The notes under the pieces: generated by a model | Told to the model about the DNA's origin: nothing | Seen by the model: the letters and a program-made list of their open reading frames with translations, nothing else | Database searches by the model: none | In this document: piece after piece, positions 43,290-52,733 of the stretch | Layout: each line of letters begins with the position of its first letter | Numbering within the stretch: the first letter of the stretch is position 1 | Position numbers and translations under genes: made by a program | Origin: Hemerocallis citrina | Lineage: Eukaryota > Streptophyta > Magnoliopsida > Asparagales > Asphodelaceae | Length of the DNA: 64,000 nucleotides | Direction of reading: 5' to 3' | Assembly: GCA_017893485.1 (NCBI GenBank) | Contig: CM030367.1 | Span: 147,363,767-147,427,766, forward strand

Positions 43290-44222
43290 ACTCCACCTAG
43301 ATCCTTATGAGAAGGTTATGGGAACGCTGAGGCTCTTGGTTAGGGGGGTGTTGTGCAGCGAGTTTACTTCTCGGACGAATACTTTCTGACAGGAATTTGA
43401 TTCCCCACCCATGAGACCTCCAAGATGGAAAGGAGGATTGTTGGAGACCAGAAGTCCTAGGAATCAGGCTCTTTCTCCATGCATTTGTTAGCTCCCCAAC
43501 CTGGGGGAGACTCGAGCTTGTACTTGGAGAGATAATCGTAGTGAATAAGGGCAGCATTCCTCTGTGTCGAGGCTGTGGTTCTGGTGGAATAGGCACCACC
43601 TGTTCCGATCCATTCTTTTTATTTTTGCTGGGTTCATCTTAGGAGGGGGCGGTGTAGTCCGTCTCCTTCGGTTTCCATGAATATTTTCGATATGCTGGCG
43701 TTGAGAGGGGTGAACTTGTTGAAACGAGGAATCAGACGCTGACCGGACCCGTCATTCTGGGACTTCTTAGGCCCCTCATACTCACTTCTTTGTTTAATCT
43801 CGTGGGAGGGCACACTTTGGTCTCGGGATGTAGAACATCTTCAGCTCGGATATACTTCTTACTCCTTTGTAGGAGTTCGGAGAAATTACGAAGAGGCTTC
43901 TTAGTAAGAGTTACTTTGTGGGCTTTGTGGATGATGTTGTGCTTGAAGGCAGCTGATGCTACTAGTGTGTTGAGAGTGGGGTATTAAACGAGACTCGGCT
44001 GTGAAGAGTTGGAAAAAAATCTTAAAAGATTCTCATCCATTTGCTTTAAGTCGGGAAATGAAGCGCTCGTCTTCTCTATCTTCCGACTACTGACAAAGTG
44101 GGTGGGAAGACCTCATCGAGCTGATCAAAGGAGAAGATGAACCCTGGAGAGAGATGTGAGTATCATTCCTATGTTGATCCCTTCAGGGTTGCCAGAAACT
44201 TTCTGCATATAAGCATGTCAGA

Positions 44223-44553
44223 TGTAGCGCCCCAAGTTCCACACTAGATGCTCGTGTCACATACCCAGAATCTTTACTTCAATGAGTACACAGCACAGAG
44301 AAATCACAGGAAATTAAAGACTTACATTGTACAAGAAAACTATATTCTCTGCTTGGATGCTTTCCGCAGCTCGAGTCCCCCCTCCCCGCTCCATAATCTA
44401 TTTGTAATGCCCCGAGCCAGCTCAGCTGCGCACGTGGCTACACGTGTGCGCAATAGGTGAACAAATAAAATCCTAACAACTGCTCACCACTGGCGTGCAT
44501 CACAAAAGGTGTCCGGACCGTTAGGTGACCTTTGATCCTTGGCCTTCTAATAT

Positions 44554-44598
<45 letters not shown>

Positions 44599-45039
44599 CG
44601 ATATGGGACTAAGCCCCCAATCACAACCCGCCACTCCTCCGATATGGGACTAAGCCCCCATGCACAACCCGCCACTTCGCCACCCCTCCATGCATGCCAC
44701 GCCTTCTCTTTCTCTCAATCTTTTTAATCTTGACCACACATCATACACACACACACACATCCATTCAACCATCCATCTCATCTTCACATCATTTCTTTCC
44801 TCCACGTCACATGTAGCCACTCCACTTCCATCTTTCTTTCTCTTTCATGTCTCTTTCATTTCATTCATTATTTCCTAAGCCCCACAAATATTCTATAGGC
44901 TTCCATAATTAATCCATTTATTCCATAGTCCTTAGAAATTTCTATAAGTCACTCAAATAATCCATATTTATCCATTTAATATTTCTCTTTAATATTTCAT
45001 TATATAATATCATATACTCTACAAATACGGGGTGTTATA
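44223..45039. mobile_element. Solo-LTR-like insertion in Tat gag
   Basis: 817 bp starting TGTAGCGCCCC and ending GGGGTGTTATA, flanked by TCAGA on both sides (44,218-44,222 and 45,040-45,044). TG-start, 5-bp duplication and C-rich/G-rich ends fit a solo LTR of the TGTAACACCCC type. It holds a TC microsatellite (44,562-44,594) and a 43-bp tandem pair with GATATGGGACTAAGCCCC (44,597-44,680). No gene. Confidence 0.7.
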
Positions 45040-45744
45040 TCAGAGGCTTTATCATCATGAGAATTTTAGAACACTCGATGTGATCTGCCGAGTCGGACTC
45101 ACCGTTGTAAGACTCAGAGGCTGGCATCTTGAATTTCTCTGGGATGAGGACTTCAAGGATTGCCCTGAAGATGGGAGGTCGAATGAGGCGGTAACTTTGC
45201 CTTGGTGACCCTCATCCGGACTGATCCTAGCTTGGTGGTCCACAATCTCATGAAGGTAACGAAAGACTAAATATTCCCGTTTCTCAGATTGAGTTGACCT
45301 GTAAGATTCTTCTTCTTGCATAGTTTTAGGATGGTGATCACTTTCATGGCCAAACCTATCCGGGGTAGCCTGAGGGCTATTACAATTTGATCTTGGAAGT
45401 CTCGAGTCAAGGGAGAAAAAGACCCTGTATTTGTTAGAAAAAAACGATGTAATATATAATCAGTACACTAGTTTCTTCATGGTTTGATTTATTATTTCAA
45501 GCAATGTTACATCACTTCTCATTCTCAATCCTATGTAAGTTCACCTAATTAGTTGAAATTTGTATAAGTTCTTGCTTACCTTGAACTTGATGAATAAATG
45601 GCATTTGTATTAATCAAAATTATGCTTGTGTACACGCATGTAGAAAGGCCGAAGCTTAGTGGGGGCCGGGGGAAGTCCAACACCTCCGGAAAATTTTCAA
45701 AACCCCCTAGGTGCCTAAAATAAAAGTTCTGAGAAAACCCTACA

Positions 45745-45961
45745 TCTCTACTACTATAATGGGAGAACCCCTTAGTCCTTAACCCAATCCGTGCGCGCTG
45801 CACGTGTTGGGTTATGGACTAACTTTGGTAAATATTTTCGGCAGTGGGCCAGTTTGGTAAATATTTCTGAAAGTGGATCTGTCTGAAAATTATTTTCTTT
45901 TTACCTTTTCATTATCCCTTCAATTTTTTCCACGTGCACGTGTGCACGTGTATGATACTAG
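45745..45961 (+). mobile_element. Short non-autonomous Helitron
   Basis: 217 bp starting TCTCTACTACTATAATGGGAG and ending CTAG, inserted between A and T. A 3' hairpin CACGTGCACGTGTGCACGTG lies about 11 bp before the end. The first 20 bases resemble the element at 49,692. No Rep/helicase gene. Confidence 0.8.
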
Positions 45962-46265
45962 TATATATATATAGATAGAGCGAGCGAGAGAGTTTGACCT
46001 ATTGACTTCTTTTTTCCTATAACAACAATCAGTCTTTTTTCTCTTTCCCCAAATCATCTTCGTCTTCTTCCTATCATCAAATCGTTTGCTCAAATCACGA
46101 GCTCCTCCTCAATGCGTGAGCTCCTCCCCAAATCGTTGCGGCCTGGTCTCCTCAAATTGCCTCCACCTCAGATTGTATCATCATCTTCAAACCCATCCTA
46201 TTATTAACGGAGATTATATTGGGTTTATATATCTTGCATACTATATCCGAGTGAAGTGAAGGCGG
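45962..46265 (+). other. Leader-like CT-rich DNA
   Basis: TATATATATA, then pyrimidine-rich sequence with two copies of GAGCTCCTCCTCAA / GAGCTCCTCCCCAA near 46,100-46,130. It may be a promoter and leader fragment of a host gene. No coding region follows. Confidence 0.3.
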
Positions 46266-46880
46266 TGTTACAAGAGAGGAATCAAAGTGAAAAGTGATAA
46301 AATAGAAGGAACAAAAACAGCGGAACAGAGCAGGGGACAGTCGAGTGTCACCCGCTCGGGTCTAGGCAGTCGACCGTCTATCGGGATAGTCGATTGCACT
46401 CTGGTTCAGAGGCCGAAGTTTGTGTTCGGATTGCGGGTCTTTAGGAATCGTTTGGAACTGACTTATTCTCCAAGTTAGATCATACGACTCTCCTTGTATG
46501 GTTATCTTTTCAGGAAACATCAGATGGTTAATGTATCAAGTGTATCAAACTAGGGTTTTCCTATATCTTTATATAATCAATGTATTCAGCTCAAAAAACA
46601 ATATGATTATATTGAATGCCGCATAGAAAAAAAGAGTACTTCATCTGAGAAGTGATAAATTCTCCATTATAAACAACAAGTAGTTCCAGTTAGGTTTGAG
46701 AGAGGATCGTGGTGAGAGTTGTAATATTCGTGTATCTTCTCTAATTGAATAACATCTCAGTTTTCCTCCCTCGAATTTATGCGAAAGCCCCAATCGGAAT
46801 AATTCTTATGTGTTTTACGTGATTGGTGTGATCTAGTATTTGCTTAGTGGTTTATATTAATTGCATCACATAACTCAACA
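46266..46880 (+). repeat. LTR-like remnant with AGTCGA motifs
   Basis: Begins TGTTACAAGAGAGG and ends CTCAACA, and contains late text typical of LTR R-U5 (CTCTAATTGAATAACATCTC). Motifs CAGTCGAGTG (46,338), CAGTCGACCG (46,367) and TAGTCGATTG (46,387) resemble the CAGTCGACTG boxes of the gag-only element at 50,947, with the last two 20 bp apart. No target duplication found. Confidence 0.45.
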
Positions 46881-47224
46881 ACATTTCAGCGCTTCCGCAT
46901 GCAATAATTCCATAACAGATAACTCTCTCCCTATCTGCCCCTCAAGCTAGGGTTTCGGATTAGACGCCATTTCTAATTTCTCTCTTTCAGAATTTGAATG
47001 AGATTTGCTTAGACGTAAAGGAGATTTGGTACTAGGTTTCAGATTTTCAAGGTAGTATTCTTCATGATTTAATCTTTATTTAAGATTTCTAAAGTTAAAA
47101 TTAGTTAAAATTACTTTTGATTGATAGATAACAAAAAAGTTTTATCACTTTGAGAATATAATTTAGAGATTTTGATTTGTGTTAACTTTTTGATCTATCG
47201 AATTTCATTTTTCCATAGGAATTA
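46881..47224 (+). other. Possible 5' leader remnant
   Basis: AACTCTCTCCCTATCTGCCC and a following CTAGGGTTTCGG suggest a plant gene leader, but no coding exon follows before element P2. Confidence 0.25.
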
Positions 47225-47895
47225 GAGTATCTGTAGTCGTTGAACGATAAAATATGCATATATGAATCAATGGAAATAGCAAAGTTACGTTTTGCTGTAG
47301 TCGTTGATTTGCTATTTTTATAAAAGGTGCGACGGCACTTCAAGTGCCGTCCGAGGAAAAAAAATTCGTCCTCGAAGTGCAAATAACAAATTACAAAAAA
47401 ATTATAAAAAATGACAAAAACATTTCAGAAATTACGAAAAAAATTACAAAAATATTTCAGAATTTACGAAAAAATTACAAAAACATTTCAGATATTGCAA
47501 AAAAAAAATACAAAATTGCAAAAAAACCCCAATTTTGGTGGGACGGCACATGAAGTGCAGTCCGACAAAATGGGGGCAAGGGATGGCACTCAAAGTGCTG
47601 TCCGAGGGTTTGTGCTATTTTTGGGTTGTTTTTAATTGAAAAAATTAATTTTTTTTCGAGGGACGGCACTTAAAGTGTCGTTCGACAATTAAAAAATTAA
47701 TTTTTTTTGTTGGTACGGCACTTGAAGTGTCGTCTCTCATATATAAATATTTCTCAAATCTTCTTTTATTTTTGACAATCTATTGTAGCGAAATATGCAT
47801 AATATGCATATTTGGCCAACGACTGCAGCTCCGTTTTCAGTTAAATATGTATATTATGCATATTATGCATATTTAGCAAACGAGTACCGTTGCTC
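47225..47895. mobile_element. Harbinger-like element P2 with five palindromes
   Basis: 671 bp flanked by TTA (47,222-47,224 and 47,896-47,898). The left end GAGTATCTGTAGTCGTTG matches the P1 terminus with a few changes; the right end is more diverged (CGTTGCTC). Palindromes at about 47,328-47,352, 47,540-47,563, 47,580-47,603, 47,660-47,683 and 47,712-47,736 have consensus GGGACGGCACTT-N-AAGTGCCGTCC. Spacers are AAAAATTACGAAAAA-like. No gene. Confidence 0.82.
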
Positions 47896-47898
47896 TTA

Positions 47899-48672
47899 CT
47901 ATTTCAAATTGTCAGTTTTGTCGTGATTCGTAGATTCATATTCTGCTCTATGATACAATCTCATCTAGTCTCATTTATGGGTTGTTGCAATCTCAATTAG
48001 TCAACTAGGAAACAAGTATTGTATATACTTCTATCTGACTTTATGTTATTTAAAAGTGGATTGTTTGCGTATAGGTTTAAGTTCAATCCATGATTTATTT
48101 CATATTTTGTTGCAATTTCTGTTAGAAGAATGGGTACTGTTTATGAATTATTGTGGATTTGGTAATTTGTAGAGGAGAACCACCTCCGAGGTTGGTTGAA
48201 GTTGAACAAAGTTGAGTGTATGAATTCTGTCAGTACACATGTAATGTATGCTATTTATCTAGGATTTTTTTTTTTTACTGGCAAAATGTAGGGTAAGTCC
48301 CTGCCTCATATAAGTAATATAAATAAACTATAAGCTAAAGTGTACTACAAACTAGTAAGGGTGGGGATCAAGAGGAGAACAACACAGCTTATGCTAATGT
48401 TTGAGATGTCACATCCTTGAATCGAAGAGAAGGCATCGAACTTTTGTCGTACACCTCTACTCGACTCAAGACTATGAACTCATCTCTCTTGCATTTCCAG
48501 CAGAGCTAATCTGAAGAACAAAAAGATCCCTTCCTAATTACAACCACACAACTTAATAAGATTACATATAAAAGCCTTCAAAACAAACCACAACCAAATA
48601 GAGTATTGATCCCACAAATTAAAAGTATAACAAACAGGTTGAATCATGAAGTCCTTCCCCCTTAACTCCCTG
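47899..48672 (-). other. AT-rich DNA, probable 3' flank of the 48.7-kb host exon
   Basis: No gene. The minus-strand stretch after the TGA at 48,673 may be a 3' UTR. Confidence 0.3.
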
Positions 48673-49310
48673 TCACTCAGAGCTACTGCCTTCATCACTG
48701 GGGGTTGTAGCTGCTAGTAGCACTGTCACATTTATCCGATACCCGGACCCAACATTGGATCGGAACCGACCCGATCTATACAGGTGCGGGTCCGGATCCT
48801 AAAATACGACTGAGGCACTTTCGAATCCGGGTCCGGAATTGGGTCCGCTCAAAATAAAACTGACCCGGACCCGAATCTGAACCGGACCCGTTAAAAAATA
48901 CCCTAAAAATATAGAATTTAAATAATACAGTTATAGAGATATACATATAAAAGTAATGTTGAAGATAAATGTGTAAATATAATATTTATTTATGTAATTA
49001 AGTGCAAAAATTATTGGAACCGTAGGGTATCCGGTGTAAAAATACTTAAGTGCAAATATTTATTCCCTGCTACCGGACCAGACTAGTAAAATTTTTTTAA
49101 TTAGGATCCGGACCCAGTTCTTACAAGTCTGGGCCCGGATCTAATTTTTGGATCCGTGAGGTACTGAGTCCAGATCCAGATAGTGGAAAACCCAACCCGA
49201 TAGAACCCAATACCAGGTCTAGCTGCTACACCCCTGAATAGTTCTCCAGGCTGTGCCTCCTCCACCTCCTGCATGATATTCAATTTTTTTCTTAGAGCTT
49301 TCACCTCCAT
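48673..49310 (-). pseudogene. Last exon of an unrecognised host gene, split by an insertion
   Basis: After an AG acceptor at 49,311 the frame reads MEVKALRKKLNIMQEVEEAQ, continues to FRGVAA and, after removing 48,717-49,219 plus one copy of the TAGCTGCTA duplication, resumes in frame as TTPSDEGSSSE and stops at 48,673. Removing the insertion thus yields 42 clean codons, supporting real coding history. The segment is a short charged coiled coil with an acidic Ser-rich tail. I do not recognise the protein; upstream exons were not found (Helitrons lie at 49.6 kb). Confidence 0.5.
48717..49219. mobile_element. 503-bp unclassified insertion with 9-bp duplication
   Basis: Flanked by TAGCTGCTA at 48,708-48,716 and 49,220-49,228. 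The interior repeats GGGTCCGGATCC and GACCCGGACCC words in both orientations around an AT-rich middle. I saw no clear TIR. The 9-bp duplication would suit a Mutator-type MITE; a SINE is possible. Confidence 0.6.
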
Positions 49311-49592
49311 CTATTCAACGAGGTTATTTATCTAGGATTGATCAGTGTGACAGTATATAATATTTACTCTTTTGTTATATTCTCAGTAATGAAACATGAG
49401 GCAACTTGAACATTTATTGATACAATAAGAGTTACCAGGTAGTAAGCTCGGAATAATACAAAATTTTTGTGGAATTAATCATTAAGTGCCTGCTATTTGT
49501 ATATTATCCACGTTACTAACAGGTATGCTAATGGTGGCCATTATTGATCATAAGGACACTGGATAATGAGCTATCTCTCTATCTCTAATCTC

Positions 49593-49691
49593 TAATCTCT
49601 AGTATTATAATGGGAGAAGGTCTTAGTGTCATTTATAAATGTTTTATCATTCTACCAACTCGTGTAACACGTGCATAACTATTACCTCTAA
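49593..49691 (+). mobile_element. 5' fragment of a Helitron
   Basis: TCTCTAGTATTATAATGGGAG and the following ~80 bp duplicate the start of the next element. No CTAG end, so truncated. Confidence 0.6.
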
Positions 49692-49878
49692 TCTCTAATA
49701 TTATAATGGGAGAAGACCTTAGTGTCATTTGTAAATGTTTTGTCAATCCACCAACCCGCGTAACACATGCGCATAACTATTATAAAGGAGATCTTAGGTT
49801 CAAATCAAGACTACGTCTAAATTTTTATTTAAAAAAACTATATTTATTAAGACGTGCATCGCACGTGTAAACTACTAG
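49692..49878 (+). mobile_element. Short non-autonomous Helitron
   Basis: 187 bp, TCTCTAATATTATAATGGGAG at the 5' end, hairpin CGTGCATCGCACG then CTACTAG at the 3' end, inserted between A and T. Shares its 5' end with 45,745-45,961. Confidence 0.8.
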
Positions 49879-50100
49879 TATATATAATGGGAGAGTTGGA
49901 GTTATAATTTGTCAACATACAAATCCGTGCATTGCACGTGCAACTCCAACTCTCCCATTAATTACAACAAAAACAAACAATAATTTGTCAACATACAAAC
50001 TCGTGCGTTGCATGTGCAACTCCAACTCTCCTATTAATTACAACAAAAAAATAATAATAATAATTTCACCTATTTATACGTGCAACGCACATGAAAAATA
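49879..50100. repeat. Direct and inverted short repeats with CGTGCATTGCACG hairpins
   Basis: AATTTGTCAACATACAAA(T/C)(C/T)CGTGC(A/G)TTGCA repeats at about 49,906 and 49,981, each followed by GTGCAACTCCAACTCTCC; GGGAGAGTTGGAGTT at 49,888 is its inverse. Probably Helitron-end derivatives. Confidence 0.55.
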
Positions 50101-50946
50101 TTTTGTTCAAGTTCGGTTCGTATAACATTTCGGACGGTCTACATTCGGGTCATTTCTCGAGGAGGACTCGGACTAATTAATCCCTTCATTCTTCCATTTC
50201 TTCATTTTCTCTCATTATGACACTTATGATAACTATAGGTTCCGATCGATGGGCTCGGAGGGGGGACGTTCATGATGAACAACGGGTTTCAAGAGGGGCA
50301 AGATCTGCAAATTTTCGGGCTTGTTGATTCTAAAGGAAGGAACCATAGTTTTGCTTTTATTAACAAGGATATTCATATCTTATTGGGTCCATATATAGTC
50401 TTCATATGTCATCTTATTTTGACAGGGGTGTATTTGAGTTTCAGGAGCCCTAAGCAATTCTCAAATGGAGCATTTTACAAATTGACAAAAATAATAATGA
50501 CAATTATTTAAATATAAACAAACTTTGAGAATTGGAGAACAAACTATTTAAATGAAAACAAATTTATATATATGCTGCCAAAAAAAATTAATTGATAACA
50601 TACGTTTTTTATATGAAATGCCTCGTGACAAAAAGAAACCCGGAAAAACTCTAACAACAATAAACGAAATATGTTATCTCAAAGAGGAAAATATGATATA
50701 TTAGAGAACACGATTAGAATGAAATGATGATGAATATATGTATATGAGAATACTAGTTGGAAGCTTAAAATGTAGAATAACCATATGCACTTGAAAATTG
50801 GGTTAAAAATTTATCATAAACAGGTAAATATGATATACCATAGAACATTGAACAAAGATCATAAAGTGACATACATGAGCTAAGTGAAAAATAATTAGTT
50901 TTAAAAATAAAAATGATTGAAAAAATTAATTGGCTCATGCAAGTTT
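50101..50946. other. AT-rich DNA, no feature recognised
   Basis: Short open frames only. It is the 5' flank of the gag-only element. Confidence 0.5.
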
Positions 50947-52533
50947 TATTTGATGAACCAAATATTATTCACTTTTAGGAGCTATAATCTTAAGACAATT
51001 AGACATTTAAATGCTCTATATGTGGTATTTACGCTTCTTTTCTCTTTTTCCATAGGAAACAACTTAAAACAGCCAAACGAAGCAGATTCCAGACTAACAC
51101 AGACTGAGAGGATGACATACAGGGAACAGCAGAGATCAGTCGACTGACTCTTCAACCAGGCGACTGGACAGAGAGTTTGACAAGGCTCGGCACAGTCGAC
51201 TGCTTCCCAAGACAGTCGACTGGTACGCGGCGAGTCAGAAGATAAGAACAGATGCATCCTCATCCAAACCCGAATCAAAATTAAGTTATCTAAACCCAGG
51301 TGTTTTCTGCGAATAACAACTTCTCAAACAATCAAAGCAAGAAGCACGTGGTGAGCAGATAAGGAAGGAAAAAGAGAAAGAAATAAACGGCTGATGAAGA
51401 TAAGGAAAGAAATAACAAAAGAAGAGGACTTCTCTGCAAAAAGTACAAACCCTAATTCTCTTCTCTTGTTCTATAAATACCAATCAAGAAAGAGGCGGAA
51501 AGAAGATCTATCTATCTCTCGAGAAGGCCGGATCCATCATCAAGACTGATCGTCGACAGCAAGCATCAAAAGAGGAGAACTAGACGGCTGCTGATTGGGC
51601 TAAAGTGCAACATCATACAAATCAGTGTTCTTCTGTTCGTTCTCTTAGTTTTTATTTCTATTGTAGTCATGAACTCTATTTTATCAATTAATAAAAGTTT
51701 TATTATGTGGAACTAATGTCATAGTTGGGTAGATTGAAACCGTAGTTGTGTAATGCTACAGTCTTCACTATTACTTATTGGTTGAACCTGATTGAATTGA
51801 AATGGATTTATGATAATCAAATTTGCTCAAGAATTCTTAGGAGCAGTCGACTGTGGTGACAGCCAGTCGACTGACATACGGAATCTGAGTTTATCAAGTT
51901 TGGGTATTATCTATCTGAATCTGTTATATGGGCATATTGAGACGACCCGCATCTCATGCTCATAACTTGTAACAAGGGAATCTCTAGGGGTTCTTGGTTC
52001 AATCAACTTAAGGGATCTAGATCTGATACCAATTTCTAGGACCTTGAGTGTTTGTTCGTTTCCACTGATCTTATGTTTTCTTTAAGTGCAACTTAGTAGA
52101 TACCATGCTAAATACTTAATGAAAGAAACGAATTAGAGTAGATACCATGCCTAATTCTTGGCTTAGGGAAACATTACTTTAAGGAGTAGATACCATGCCC
52201 TTGAAGAGAACAAACATGAGTAATGGATGTAGTATATGACTTAGTATTACTGACTATTGGTGGAGATCAAAACTCAACTACTTTAATAGAGATTTGTGAC
52301 TCAACTTGTGATGCTACTTATTTAGATTTTTATCTTTTCATTTCTTTTAGACTTTTAGAACGACACTTCAATATTCTGTTTTCTATTTTATTGATTAGTA
52401 AGTTAGAATCTACAATCTCTGTGGGATCGACCCTTGCTCGTCACTACGCTTTTTCAAACGATTCGTGCACTTGCGAGGTTTATAATTTGTGTCTAGTTTT
52501 ATCTATTTATTTAGGTAGCTAGATTGTACAACA
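50947..52533 (+). repeat. 5' LTR of the gag-only element
   Basis: 1,587 bp, same length as 55,645-57,231 and about 14 mismatches by eye (about 99% identical). TATA box CTATAAATAC at 51,471-51,480. CAGTCGACTG boxes at 51,137 (partner 51,157 with one change), 51,193 and 51,213, and 51,844 and 51,864. GTAGATACCATGC occurs three times (52,096, 52,138, 52,186). Ends ACAACA. Borders chosen so that AGTTT flanks both sides; a TGATGAACC start four bases further in is possible. Confidence 0.93.
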
Positions 52534-52540
52534 AGTTTTT

Positions 52541-52558
52541 GGCGCCGTTGCCGGGGAT
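52541..52558 (+). other. Primer binding site (tRNA-Asp type)
   Basis: TGGCGCCGTTGCCGGGGA lies seven bases after the LTR; this PBS is common in plant Ty3 elements and complementary to the tRNA-Asp 3' end. Confidence 0.88.
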
Positions 52559-52733
52559 TGTTAGCATTTTAACTTACAAATCAGTAGAATATTTTTTTCT
52601 GTTTATTTTATTTTATTTCTTCTTTTTCTTTTCTAATATTTTCTTTTAGTTTCCTTTCTGCACAAACAGACTCTGACCAGTCGACTGTCCCAAGGATCAG
52701 TCGACTGTACAGCGAAGAATTCCAGAAGCAACA
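52559..52733 (+). other. Leader with a CAGTCGACTG pair
   Basis: T-rich leader; CAGTCGACTG at 52,678-52,687 and 52,698-52,707, exactly 20 bp apart. Confidence 0.7.

Larger units (their letters stand above)
38985..45430 (-). mobile_element. Old, degraded Tat-lineage Ty3 element
   Basis: Minus strand. From 3': LTR, AT-rich block (39,730-39,980), GC-richer 3' region with a 51-bp array, then archaeal-type RNase H, RNase H and RT remnants (about 41,340-42,180), protease (42,885-43,289) and gag remnants (43,300-45,330, cut by the insertion 44,223-45,039). The 3' region abuts RNase H, so integrase is deleted. No 5' LTR was found. Frames are broken throughout. Confidence 0.85.
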
